Shown in pieces: positions 36,494-45,195 of a stretch of DNA of 64,000 nucleotides. A program made the translations under genes and the position numbers. The notes beneath the pieces are model-generated. The model worked only from the letters and a program-made list of their open reading frames with translations, had not been told where the DNA came from and did no database searches. Position 1 is the stretch's first letter, and each line of letters opens with the position of its first letter. Source of the stretch: JADGRB01 sp036267635 (lineage in GTDB: Bacteria > Myxococcota_A > Polyangia > Fen-1088); the NCBI GenBank assembly GCA_036267635.1, contig DATAVR010000094.1, forward strand, positions 1 through 64,000, given 5' to 3'.

Positions 36494-38893
36494 TCAGTTC
36501 CGCAGCGGCTTGCTCTTGGCGAGCATGTATTGGATGCGTTCGCGGGTCTTCGGTTCCCCGCACAGCGACAGGAAGGCCTCGCGCTCGAGGTCGAGCAGGT
36601 GCTGTTCGCTCACCGCGGCGCCGGACGGGACCGCGCCGCCCGAGAGGATGCGCGCCAGGTGGCCGCTCACCTTGGCGTCGTGCTCGCTGATCTGGTGCAC
36701 GCCGAGGAGGTTGTGCAGCGCCGCCCGGAGGGTGGCGGCGCCCGTCTCGCCGACGACGCGGATCATGCGCGGCGGCGGCGGGCGGTAACCGGCGCGCGCC
36801 AACCCGAGCGCCAGCGCCTTGGCGTCGGCGATCAGCGTTTCGCGCGCCATGGAGACCGAGTCGCCCTGGCGGAGGTAGGCGAGGTCGCGCGCCTCCTCGG
36901 CGCTGGTCGAGACGCGCGCGGTGGCCAGGTTGAGGAACGGCACCCGCACCAGCGCCAGCAGATCGAACTGCGGGTCATCGGTGGCGCGCGCCGAGGCGCG
37001 GGCGGCCATCTCCATGCAGCCGCCTCCCGCCGGGATGAGGCCGACGCCGACCTCCACACAGCCGAGGTAGAGCTCGGCGGCGGCGCGCACGGTCTGGCAG
37101 CCCATCACGATCTCGGCGCCGCCCCCCAGCGTCAAGCCGAACGGCGCGCCGACCACCGGGACGCGCGCGTACTTGGTGCGGGCGCAGGCGCCCTGGAAGG
37201 CGACCACCATGCCGTCGATGACCTGCATGTTCTCCTGCCCGAGCGCGACCATCAGCCCGAACAGGTTGGCGCCGGCGCAGAAGGCGTCGGGGGCGTCGTT
37301 GCCGATCACCAGCGCGACGCCGTCGCGCTCGGCGCGGTCGACCGCCTTCATCGTCATGGCGACGGTGTCGGGATCGATGGCGTTCATCTTGCCGTGGTAC
37401 TCGAGGCAGAAGACGCCGTCGCCGAGGTCGAGGATCGAGGCGCTGCCGTTGCGCTCGACCTCGCCGCCCGCGGCGCGGACGGCGTCGAGGGCGATCTCGC
37501 GGGGGTTCTCGGCCAGGGGCGTGAAGCCGCCGCGCTGGCCGAGCTGCGCGCGCTTTCCCGGCGCCTCCTGGCGGTAGAACTTCATCCCTTCGCCTTGCGC
37601 GGCGATCTGCTCGCGGACCCAGCCGGGGACCGTGTAACCGGCCGCCTCCATCTTGGCGGAGGTCGCCTTGACCCCCAGCGCGTCCCAGGTCTCGAACGGC
37701 CCGCGCTCCCAGCCGAACCCCCAGCGGAGCGCGCGATCGATGTCGACGATGTCGTCGGCGATCTCCCCCAGGCGGTTGGCCGAGTAGATCAGCGTCTCGT
37801 AAAGGACGGTGCGGGCGAGGGCGGAGGCGTGATCGCTGCCGTTGACGATCCGCCGCATCTTCTCGTCGACGTCGTCGGTCCCTCGGGCGGCGCCGATCGA
37901 GTCGAAGCGCGGCTTCTTGAGCGGGCCGTACTCCAGGGTCTTCAGATCGATCTGCAGGATGTCGTTGCCGACCTTCTTGTAGAACCCCTGTTTGGTCTTC
38001 GACCCCAGCCACTTCTTGTCGACCAGCGCGGTCAAGACCGCCGGCGGGACGAACGCCTCGCGACGCTCGTCATTGGGGAGGGCGTCGGCGCAGTTGCGGG
38101 TGACGTGCACCAGCGTGTCGAGCCCGACCACGTCGGCGGTGCGGAAGACCGCGCTCTTCGGCCGTCCCATCGCCGGACCGAACACGGCGTCGACCTCCTC
38201 GACGGTGTACCCCTGCTTGACCGCCTCGTCGAGCGTGCGCATGAGCGCGAAGGTCCCGATCCGGTTGGCGATGAAGTTCGGGGTGTCCTTGGCGTGGACC
38301 AGCCCCTTGCCGAGGAGGCCCCCACACAGCGCCTCCGCCCGGGCCAGCGTCTCGGGCGCGGTGTCGGCGCCGGCCACGATCTCCACCAGCTTGAGGTAGC
38401 GGGGCGGATTGAAGAAGTGGGTGATGCAGAACCGCTTACGAAAGTCGGCGCTGCGCCCCTGCATCAGATCGGCGATCCGCAGCCCCGAGGTGTTCGAGGT
38501 GATGACCGCCCGCCCGCCGTAGCCGTCGAGGCGGGCGTAGAGGGCCTGTTTGATGGCCAGGTTCTCGATGATCGCCTCGATGATGACGTCGCTCTTGGCG
38601 GCGGCTTCTTCCAGATCGTCTTCCAGGTTCCCAGGCGTCACGGTCGTCTCGAACCGCGGCGAGAAGAAGGCCGCCGGCTTCGCCTTGCGCGCCCCTTCGA
38701 GCCCGGCGATCGCAATCTTGTTGCGCGCCTTGCGATCGGCAGTTGCGCCAGTCGGTCCCGTCGGCGCGTCCTTGGGGACGATGTCGAGCAGCCGCACGCG
38801 CAGCCCGGCATTGCCGAGGTGCGCCGCGATGGCCGCTCCCATCACTCCAGCTCCTAGAACCGTTACTTCGCTGATCGCGAGATCGGTTGCCAT
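36494..38893 (-). CDS. 3-hydroxyacyl-CoA dehydrogenase / enoyl-CoA hydratase fusion (FadN-like)
   Basis: 799 residues from the ATG at 38893 (a GTG two codons upstream is the alternative). The N-terminal NAD-binding dehydrogenase starts with VTVLGAGVMGAAIAAHLGNAG, with THFFNPPRYLKLVEIV further on and FIANRIGTFALM, the usual catalytic region. The hydratase half lies C-terminal (from about 490): EYHGKMNAIDPDTV, AFCAGANLFGLM near 550 for the oxyanion hole, and LGGGAEIVMGC. The dehydrogenase-first order is that of Bacillus FadN, not E. coli FadB. The two enzymes convert enoyl-CoA to 3-ketoacyl-CoA in beta-oxidation. The product is then cut by the thiolase encoded just downstream. Confidence 0.93.
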   Translation of the reverse strand: MATDLAISEVTVLGAGVMGAAIAAHLGNAGLRVRLLDIVPKDAPTGPTGATADRKARNKIAIAGLEGARKAKPAAFFSPRFETTVTPGNLEDDLEEAAAKSDVIIEAIIENLAIKQALYARLDGYGGRAVITSNTSGLRIADLMQGRSADFRKRFCITHFFNPPRYLKLVEIVAGADTAPETLARAEALCGGLLGKGLVHAKDTPNFIANRIGTFALMRTLDEAVKQGYTVEEVDAVFGPAMGRPKSAVFRTADVVGLDTLVHVTRNCADALPNDERREAFVPPAVLTALVDKKWLGSKTKQGFYKKVGNDILQIDLKTLEYGPLKKPRFDSIGAARGTDDVDEKMRRIVNGSDHASALARTVLYETLIYSANRLGEIADDIVDIDRALRWGFGWERGPFETWDALGVKATSAKMEAAGYTVPGWVREQIAAQGEGMKFYRQEAPGKRAQLGQRGGFTPLAENPREIALDAVRAAGGEVERNGSASILDLGDGVFCLEYHGKMNAIDPDTVAMTMKAVDRAERDGVALVIGNDAPDAFCAGANLFGLMVALGQENMQVIDGMVVAFQGACARTKYARVPVVGAPFGLTLGGGAEIVMGCQTVRAAAELYLGCVEVGVGLIPAGGGCMEMAARASARATDDPQFDLLALVRVPFLNLATARVSTSAEEARDLAYLRQGDSVSMARETLIADAKALALGLARAGYRPPPPRMIRVVGETGAATLRAALHNLLGVHQISEHDAKVSGHLARILSGGAVPSGAAVSEQHLLDLEREAFLSLCGEPKTRERIQYMLAKSKPLRN

Positions 38894-38988
38894 CGTCACA
38901 CGATAACCGAGAAATCGGACTTTGGAAGAGCCGGGCCTGGTCTACCAACGTTCTTCCGGTCTCTTGTACTCTCTTGCACAGCAACAAG

Positions 38989-39735
38989 ATGATGAACGGC
39001 AGGTGGGGGTGGTTCTGGGTCTGGGCGGCGGCGCTCGTCGCCGGATGTGGATCGAAATTGCCCGGCGGGGTCAGCGGCGGCAGCTGCACCGACGATGGAG
39101 GCCTTCCGGTCGACAGTGGCCTCGCCGCGTATGCAGTCACGAGCGGAACGTTCACCTCTCCCGACATCGACGCGATCGTCTGCCGAGGCGGAGCCTTTGC
39201 CTACCTGGAGCCGACGGCGGGATACGGTTCGTCCCCGAACAAGTTCGTCCTCAGCATCGACAACACCTTCTACGGGTCGCAGGCGGATAGATTCCAATTC
39301 CAAAAACCCGCCGACGCCGTCTCGGGCGAGCTGACCATCTTCGTCGAGATCGAGGGCGCGAACCCTGGCAGCTACACGAACAGCAACAGCTGCGGTGACA
39401 TCGTCATCTCGGCACAGCTGCCGATCCCCCCTTCGGTGAATTGTGAGGCCGACGCGGGGACCAGCGCAGACTGCCCACCCGGTTGCGCCCTGGAGGGGCC
39501 GATCCTCGGGCCGAGCTGCATGCCGGTCACTCCCGAGATCGACTACCAGGCGAACACCGACTCGGACTGCCTGGGTGAGACCGCGACCCCGCAAGGGTCC
39601 TGGACGCTGACGTTGACGTCCGTCGTACCGGGAGACAATGACCGCGCCGCCGTCCACGGCACGCTCGGCGCGAAGTTGCTTGGCGGAAGCGGGGACGCCA
39701 GCGCCGCCACGGGTTCTCTCTCGATCGAATTCTGA
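38989..39735 (+). CDS. Hypothetical lipoprotein
   Basis: About 248 residues. Starts at 38989 and 38992 (two adjacent ATGs) both fit. A signal peptide rich in Trp ends in the lipobox LVAGC. The mature protein is beta-rich with several Cys (CRGGAFAYLEP, NSNSCGDIVIS, SADCPPGCALEGP) and no recognised domain. The last strands (GSWTLTLTSVVPGD, AVHGTLGAKLLG) suggest a small compact beta-sandwich. It is divergent from the beta-oxidation operon and about 60 bp upstream of the PEGA gene. Confidence 0.65.
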   Translation: MMNGRWGWFWVWAAALVAGCGSKLPGGVSGGSCTDDGGLPVDSGLAAYAVTSGTFTSPDIDAIVCRGGAFAYLEPTAGYGSSPNKFVLSIDNTFYGSQADRFQFQKPADAVSGELTIFVEIEGANPGSYTNSNSCGDIVISAQLPIPPSVNCEADAGTSADCPPGCALEGPILGPSCMPVTPEIDYQANTDSDCLGETATPQGSWTLTLTSVVPGDNDRAAVHGTLGAKLLGGSGDASAATGSLSIEF

Positions 39736-39793
39736 GCCCGGACGCTCTCCGCCTCTTGATAGCGGGCGCCTTCTGTCTTCTAATCGTCGTCGG

Positions 39794-41389
39794 ATGACGA
39801 GCGCGCGTTCTCGGAGAGCGGCGATGACGGTGGCGATCGTCGCGTCCTTCGGGATTTCGGCGATGGCGCGCGCCCAAGGTGCACCAGACGCGACGCCGGA
39901 CAAAGCCCTCAACGAGGCCAAGGATGCCTTCGAGACGGCGCAGACCTTCTTCGTGCGCGGTGAGTACGACGCCGCCGCGGCGAAGTTCCTGGAGGCTTAC
40001 AACAAGAAGCCGTTTCCGGCGTTCCTCTTCAACGTGGCGGTCTCCTACGAGAAGGCCAAGCAGCTCGACAAGGCGAAGGAGTATTTCGAGCGCTACCTGC
40101 GGGACGATCCCAACGCCAGCGACGCGGCCCAGGTCCGGCTGCGCCTCGACGTGATCGGCAAGCTGTTGGCGCCGCCGCCTCCGCCGGTCGCCGCGCCGCC
40201 TGCGCCAGGAACAGCGCCCGCGTCCGGCGCGCCGCCTGCGCCCGCGACGCCTCCCGCGCCAGGTGCGCCGGCGCCCCCGGCAGGAACCCCGGCAGGAACG
40301 GCGCCCCCCGCGCCCGGCGCATCAGCGACACCGGGGACGCCGGCCGCGCCCGCCCCACAGCCGCCTCCGCCGGTGCTCCCCGACATCGACACCAAGGGGT
40401 TGGTCGTCATCGACTCGAAGCCGCAGGGGGCGACGATCTACCTCAACGACAAGCGCTCGGGCCCGTTCGGCCAGACGCCCTGGCACGGATCGCTGGAGTC
40501 GAAACCGGTGCGCCTGATCCTCGAATCGAAAGGGTGGAAGGCGGAGGAGCGGCAGGTGAGCCCGCGCTCGGACAAGCTGATCGACGTCTACATCGCGCTC
40601 TCCGAGGAGCACTACCTCGGGTGGATCGAGATCAGCTCCAACGTCGTCGGCGCCGACCTCTTCATCGATCGCAAGGACATCGGCGCCATCGGCCGCACGC
40701 CGTTCACCGGGCAGCTCAAGCCCGGCAAGCACATCATCTTTCTGGAGAAGTTTGGCTATCAGCCGCTGCAGCAGGAGATCGACGTCCCGGCGGGGACGGC
40801 CATACAGCACAACCTGACCATGCAGCAGAGCCAGGCCGGCTGGATCACCATCACCGGGAAGACGACCCAAGGCGGGCGCGTCATCATCGACGAAAAGTTC
40901 GGCTGCGCGACCCCCTGTCGCGCCGAGATCGCCCCCGGCAAGCACAAGATTCGCGTCGAGAAGAAGGGGTTCGAGGACTACGAGACCACCGTCGAGCTCG
41001 GGCAGGGGGTCGAGACCGCCATCGAGGTCCAGATGTCGGCCACCCCGTCGCGCACCCACGCCATCTCGACGGGCGTGGTGGCGTTGGTGATCATCGGCGC
41101 CGGCGGCTACGTCGGCTATCTGTCGAACCAGAACAAGAACAGCCTTCAGAGCGACATCAACGGCGGCAAGCTGATCGACAGCGGCGACTCGCGGTTCACT
41201 TACGGCAAGGTGGAGGCGATCGGGGCGGACGTCCTTTACGGCATCGGCGCCATCGTGGCGGCGACGGCGATCTACGGCCTCTTCGAGCACGGCCCCGACA
41301 GCACCGGCGTCGCCGAGCACCATTCGATCAGTCTGGCGCCGCTGTTTGGTCCGGAGGGGACAGGGCTCGCCTTTTCGGGGAGGTTCTGA
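39794..41389 (+). CDS. TPR and PEGA-domain exported protein
   Basis: 531 residues from the ATG at 39794 (the 39824 ATG is an alternative). Signal peptide, then a TPR-like helical segment (ALNEAKDAFETAQTFFVRGEYDAAAAKFLEA, FLFNVAVSYEKAKQLDKAKEYFERYL), a Pro/Ala/Gly-rich linker (about 120-195), three PEGA domains (starting GLVVIDSKPQGATIYLNDKRSG, then GWIEISSNVVGADLFIDRK, then GWITITGKTTQGGRVIIDEK), and a C-terminal hydrophobic helix (VVALVIIGAGGYVGYL). PEGA domains are 60-70-residue surface beta-domains found beside myxobacterial kinases. Here no kinase adjoins. Its stop overlaps the next ATG by 1 bp. Confidence 0.88.
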   Translation: MTSARSRRAAMTVAIVASFGISAMARAQGAPDATPDKALNEAKDAFETAQTFFVRGEYDAAAAKFLEAYNKKPFPAFLFNVAVSYEKAKQLDKAKEYFERYLRDDPNASDAAQVRLRLDVIGKLLAPPPPPVAAPPAPGTAPASGAPPAPATPPAPGAPAPPAGTPAGTAPPAPGASATPGTPAAPAPQPPPPVLPDIDTKGLVVIDSKPQGATIYLNDKRSGPFGQTPWHGSLESKPVRLILESKGWKAEERQVSPRSDKLIDVYIALSEEHYLGWIEISSNVVGADLFIDRKDIGAIGRTPFTGQLKPGKHIIFLEKFGYQPLQQEIDVPAGTAIQHNLTMQQSQAGWITITGKTTQGGRVIIDEKFGCATPCRAEIAPGKHKIRVEKKGFEDYETTVELGQGVETAIEVQMSATPSRTHAISTGVVALVIIGAGGYVGYLSNQNKNSLQSDINGGKLIDSGDSRFTYGKVEAIGADVLYGIGAIVAATAIYGLFEHGPDSTGVAEHHSISLAPLFGPEGTGLAFSGRF

Positions 41390-42705
41390 TGCGCGGCTCG
41401 GCGAAATTCGTGCTCGGGGCCTGTGCGGCCGGCCTGCTCGCCGCCGGGTGCGACTGGCGCGACTTCGATACACTGAAGGATCAAGCGCCGGTGTTGAGGA
41501 TCGATCCGCCGTCCGGGTTCGCGTCGGCGAGTGACTTCGGCAACGCCGTCTTGCCCGTCGCGCCGCCGGCGGATGGATCGACCGCCGCCTGGTTCCTGGC
41601 CTCGGGGACCGAGTCGCTCGGGCTGGCGTTGGTCGAGATCGACGCCGCGGGCGGCTCCTCGGCGCAGACGCTGAGCGGCTCGGCGATCGACAACCTGGAG
41701 GGGAACCCGGTGACGGCGATGGCCGAGATCCCGGGGACCGGAAAGGCGCTGGTCGGCGCTCCCACCTTCGGCAGCCTGCTGACCATCGACCTGGAATCGG
41801 CGGCGGCCACGCCTTTCGTGCCCGCGTCGCTGGCGACGTCGTCCGAGGCGCTGTTCGGCGACGGCGTGGCGGCGGGAAACCTGACCGGCGGCGCGGCGCC
41901 CGATCTGGTCGTTGCTTCGGACACCTCGCTCCACGTCTTCGTCGACAGCTCGACCACCGACATCGCACCTGGCACGGCTGATCTCGCCGCCTGTCCGATC
42001 ACGCTCGCCACGAGCCTGTCGAGCCACGATCGGTTGACCCGTGCCGTGGTCATCGGGAATTTGCTCGGCGGCGGGGCGGTCATCGCCATCGGAACGCCCG
42101 GTGCCGCGGCGCCGGGGACGGTGGCGTTCTTCAGCGTGGCGGCCGGTGTCGTCTCCTGCGCGGGCGTCCTGGCCGCGCCGGCGCTGACCGCACCGCCCGC
42201 GACCACCAACAGCGGATTCGGGGCAGTGCTGGCGATCGGCGATTTCGACGGCGATGGCGTCTCCGACCTCTTGGTGGGGGCCCCGCCGTTCGGCGCCTAT
42301 CTCTACAAGGGGCCACTGACCTTGCCCGGTTCGGCGCCGACGGCCACGATTCCGCCGCCGTCCGGGAACGGGAGCTTCGGCTACGCGCTGGCGGCGATGA
42401 GCCTCGACGGCAAGCTGGGTGACGAGGCGCTGATAGGAGATCCGGGCGCGACGGTCAACGATCAGACCGACGCGGGCAACGTCACCATCTACACGGGCCC
42501 GAAGCTGGCGTTGATGGCGGCGCCGACGCCGGTGCTGACCGACCACGAATCGGCCGCCGGAGAGGGCTACGGCGCGGTGGTGGCGGCGCTGCCGTTCTGT
42601 GCCATGGCGCCTTGCACCACGAACACGGTGCTGCCGCTGGTCGGGGCCTCGTCGAGGATCTTCACCTACTTCATGCTCGGGCCGGTCGACCCGCGCGCCA
42701 AGTAG
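41389..42705 (+). CDS. FG-GAP repeat lipoprotein
   Basis: 438 residues from an ATG sharing a base with the upstream stop (TGATG). Lipobox LLAAGC. The body is beta-rich with integrin-like FG-GAP repeats: SDFGNAVLPV, then an evident calcium-binding repeat GFGAVLAIGDFDGDGVSDLLVGAPPFGAYLY around 280-305, and GSFGYALAAMSLDGKLGDEALIGDPG after it, giving a propeller-like fold. It is translated with the PEGA protein, so the two may form one cell-surface complex. Function unknown; FG-GAP proteins often bind other proteins or polysaccharide. Confidence 0.85.
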   Translation: MRGSAKFVLGACAAGLLAAGCDWRDFDTLKDQAPVLRIDPPSGFASASDFGNAVLPVAPPADGSTAAWFLASGTESLGLALVEIDAAGGSSAQTLSGSAIDNLEGNPVTAMAEIPGTGKALVGAPTFGSLLTIDLESAAATPFVPASLATSSEALFGDGVAAGNLTGGAAPDLVVASDTSLHVFVDSSTTDIAPGTADLAACPITLATSLSSHDRLTRAVVIGNLLGGGAVIAIGTPGAAAPGTVAFFSVAAGVVSCAGVLAAPALTAPPATTNSGFGAVLAIGDFDGDGVSDLLVGAPPFGAYLYKGPLTLPGSAPTATIPPPSGNGSFGYALAAMSLDGKLGDEALIGDPGATVNDQTDAGNVTIYTGPKLALMAAPTPVLTDHESAAGEGYGAVVAALPFCAMAPCTTNTVLPLVGASSRIFTYFMLGPVDPRAK

Positions 42706-42721
42706 CGCTGGCGCCGGTCCG

Positions 42722-44596
42722 CTAGATCGCCTCGCGGTCGGGCGCGGGTTTGTCGGCGGCGACAGGGGGGCTGCGCCAACGTAAACGCGCGAACGGGATC
42801 ATCACGCTGAGCGGCAGCACGCGCTCGCGCCGGCCTTCCTCTTCGAGGTGGCGGAGCCGCGCCTTGAGTGCCTCCTTGAGCGTGACCAGCCCGACCAGCT
42901 TCGGGGGCTCGGAGCGGTCGACGACCGGCAGGCGGGTCAGGCCGGTCTCGGCCATGCGGTGGACGGCGGCGCGCAGCGGCTCGTCCGCGTGCGCGATCAC
43001 CGGGACCCCGCGCACGACCGTGCCGAGGGCCTTGGCGCCGTCACCGGCGGCCGCCTCGATGTCGTTGCGGGTCGCAACGCCGACCAGCGCGCCGTCGCCG
43101 TCGACGACCGGATAGAGGCGCTGGGCCTGGGCCCGGGTGGTCCCCGCCAATACCGCCGCGGCGCACGCCACCGAGCTGTCGATCGGCAGCACCACCGCCT
43201 CGTGGCGCATCACCTCGCGCACGAACAGAATCTCCAGCGGATCGATGGCGTACTCGCGGGTGAGGTGAAAGCCGCGTCGGGCGACCTTCTCGGTGAGGAT
43301 CGACCGGCGAAGCACCAGCACCGTGAACAGGTGCGCCACCATTCCGGCGGTCAAGATCGGCAGCGCCAGCGCGAACCGGCCCGACAGCTCGATGGCGAAG
43401 ATCATCGCCGTCAGCGGCGCCCGCATGGTGCCGGCCAGGATGGCCGCCATGCTGACGATGGGCCAGAACCCGGCGCCGTGCGCGGGGAGAACGTGCGCCT
43501 CCAGCACGCCGAGCGCGCTCCCCATCATCAAGAGCGGCGCCAGCACGCCGCCCGAGGTGCCGGAGCCGAGGGACACCGACCAGATGGTCGCCTTGACCAG
43601 CATGAGCCGGACGGTCAGCGCCACGCCGGCACCGCCCAGGAGGAGCAGCTGAATCTGGTCGTAGCCGACGCCCAGCGCCTGCGGGCAGATGAGGCCACCG
43701 ACGCCGACCACCACACCGCCGAGCGCCGGCCACCACATCCAGTGAACCTTCTTGAGCTTGCCGAAGGCGTCCTCGGCGGCGTACACGGCGGCGGTGAGCA
43801 ACGCCGACATGGCGCCCGCCGCCAGGCCGACCGCCATGCATGAGAAGAGGATCATCGGGGCCGTCGCCGCCGCGATGTCGACGTCGGGGACGGGAAACAG
43901 GGGCCCCGCTCCTAGAATGTAGCGACGGACCACGGCGGCGGCGGCGCTGCCGAGCGCGACCGGGACCAGGCTCCGGGGCTTGAGCTCGAACAGCAGCAGC
44001 TCGACAGAGAGGAGCACCGCCGCCACCGGCGAGGCGAAGGTTGCCGACATCCCGGCCGCGGCCCCCGCGACGAGCAGCGTCTTGCGCTCGGCCGCCGTCA
44101 GGTGGAAGAGCTGCGCGATCATCGAGCCGAACGCGCCGCCGGTCATGATGATCGGCCCCTCGGCGCCGAACGGACCGCCCGATCCAATCGAGATCGCCGA
44201 GGAGATCGGCTTCAACAGCGCGACCCGCGGCTCGATCCGGCTGCCGCGAATCAGGATCGCCTCCAGCGCTTCGGGGATTCCGTGGCCGCGGATCTTCTCC
44301 GAGCCGTAGCGCGCGATGAGACCGATGATGAGGCAGCCGACGACCGGAACGAGCACGCTCCAGAGGCCGAGGTGGTGGCCCGCGGGCGAGGCGGCCGCCA
44401 GGGAGAAGCGCTGGAAGAAGAACAGATTGGTGAAAAAGGCGATCAGGGCCAGCAGGGCCTTGGCGATGTAGGCGGCCAGCACGCCGACGACCATCGCCAG
44501 GAGGGACATCGCGATGGTGCGGGGGCCGGTGGTGAAGTCGCCGATTCCGGCGGCGTGGGGGGGAGGGCGGGGCGAGCTGTCAGGCGGCGCGGGCAC
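42722..44596 (-). CDS. CLC-type chloride channel/transporter with C-terminal CBS domains
   Basis: 624 residues from a GTG at 44596. About 10 to 12 hydrophobic helices cover residues 25-430, then two CBS domains (about 455-600) with VMRHEAVVLPIDSSV, LYPVVDGDGALVGVATRNDIEAA, GVPVIAHADEPL and RLPVVDRSEPPKLVGLVTLKEAL, which may bind nucleotides. Selectivity-filter segments read GHGIP, GAEGP and GGVLAP, where the E. coli transporter has GSGIP, GREGP and GIFAP. The gating Glu of the GAEGP segment is kept. The start overlaps the MarR gene end by 17 bp, so both are probably controlled together. Chloride/proton exchange or chloride conductance is inferred. Confidence 0.93.
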   Translation of the reverse strand: MPAPPDSSPRPPPHAAGIGDFTTGPRTIAMSLLAMVVGVLAAYIAKALLALIAFFTNLFFFQRFSLAAASPAGHHLGLWSVLVPVVGCLIIGLIARYGSEKIRGHGIPEALEAILIRGSRIEPRVALLKPISSAISIGSGGPFGAEGPIIMTGGAFGSMIAQLFHLTAAERKTLLVAGAAAGMSATFASPVAAVLLSVELLLFELKPRSLVPVALGSAAAAVVRRYILGAGPLFPVPDVDIAAATAPMILFSCMAVGLAAGAMSALLTAAVYAAEDAFGKLKKVHWMWWPALGGVVVGVGGLICPQALGVGYDQIQLLLLGGAGVALTVRLMLVKATIWSVSLGSGTSGGVLAPLLMMGSALGVLEAHVLPAHGAGFWPIVSMAAILAGTMRAPLTAMIFAIELSGRFALALPILTAGMVAHLFTVLVLRRSILTEKVARRGFHLTREYAIDPLEILFVREVMRHEAVVLPIDSSVACAAAVLAGTTRAQAQRLYPVVDGDGALVGVATRNDIEAAAGDGAKALGTVVRGVPVIAHADEPLRAAVHRMAETGLTRLPVVDRSEPPKLVGLVTLKEALKARLRHLEEEGRRERVLPLSVMIPFARLRWRSPPVAADKPAPDREAI

Positions 44597-45143
44597 GGGA
44601 TCTCCTTCGCGCGCGCGGCGCGGCTTCGAAGAACATAGGTGGATGGTGGAGCGGCAGCGCCATCGCCTCGACCAGACGGCCGAGCTGGCGGGCCAGATCC
44701 TTGCGCGCCGTCGCGCCGAGCAGGCCCAGCGCGGCGATCAGCCGATCCTGCGCGGCGGCCGGCGCGCGCGAGAGCGCCGCACGTCCCGCGGCGGTGAGCG
44801 TGATCTGAACGCGGCGTCCGTCGGTCGGGGCGCGCGTCCGCGCCACCAGCCCGGCCTTCACCAGGCGGCTGACCACCACCGACACGGAGCTCTGGTGGGT
44901 GAGGGTGCGCTCGGCCAGCTCGTTGAGCGAGAGGGCGGGCGCTCCGGCCAGCCGCTGCAACACGAACAGCTGCGCGGCGCCGAGACCGACGGAACGCTCG
45001 CTGGTTCGCGAAGACTCGCGCAACGCCCGGACGATCCGACGGATGGCGTCGAGGACGGCGCGGGTGGCCGGATCCCGCTGCGCCCCCGAGGCCCGCGGGC
45101 TCGGTGCCGCAATTAGATTGGTTCCCATATATTGTGCTCCCAT
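44580..45143 (-). CDS. MarR-family transcriptional regulator
   Basis: Two starts are possible: ATG at 45143 (187 residues) and ATG at 45128 (182 residues). The second has GGGAG 9 nt upstream and is favoured. The winged-helix domain spans about 45-120: GAAQLFVLQRLAGAPALSLNELAERTLTHQSSVSVVVSRLVKAGLVARTRAP, then DGRRVQITLTAAGRAAL for the wing. Flanking helices form the dimer interface. An Arg-rich C-terminus follows. Its 3' end overlaps the CLC gene, so it may regulate that gene and itself in response to a small molecule. Confidence 0.9.
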   Translation of the reverse strand: MGAQYMGTNLIAAPSPRASGAQRDPATRAVLDAIRRIVRALRESSRTSERSVGLGAAQLFVLQRLAGAPALSLNELAERTLTHQSSVSVVVSRLVKAGLVARTRAPTDGRRVQITLTAAGRAALSRAPAAAQDRLIAALGLLGATARKDLARQLGRLVEAMALPLHHPPMFFEAAPRARRRSRARAA

Positions 45144-45149
45144 ATAATA
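45123..45149. promoter_or_regulatory. AT-rich promoter/operator region of the MarR-CLC unit
   Basis: Within a GC-rich background, 27 bp hold the direct repeat CCCATATA at 45124-45131 and 45139-45146 (15 bp apart). On the minus strand this contains TATTAT just before the first ATG, a -10 candidate, and each repeat carries one ATG. If that -10 is used, transcription would begin near the second ATG, almost leaderless. It may also be a MarR binding site. Confidence 0.4.
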
Positions 45150-45195
45150 CGGCCCGGCCCCGGCGACAAGGTCCGCCGTGCGGAAGCGGGGTCGC

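Noticed and set aside
36530..38857. Plus-strand open frame of 775 codons opposite the FadN-like gene.
   Set aside because: Shadow frame rich in Arg, Asp, Gly and His. The opposite strand carries clear enzyme motifs.
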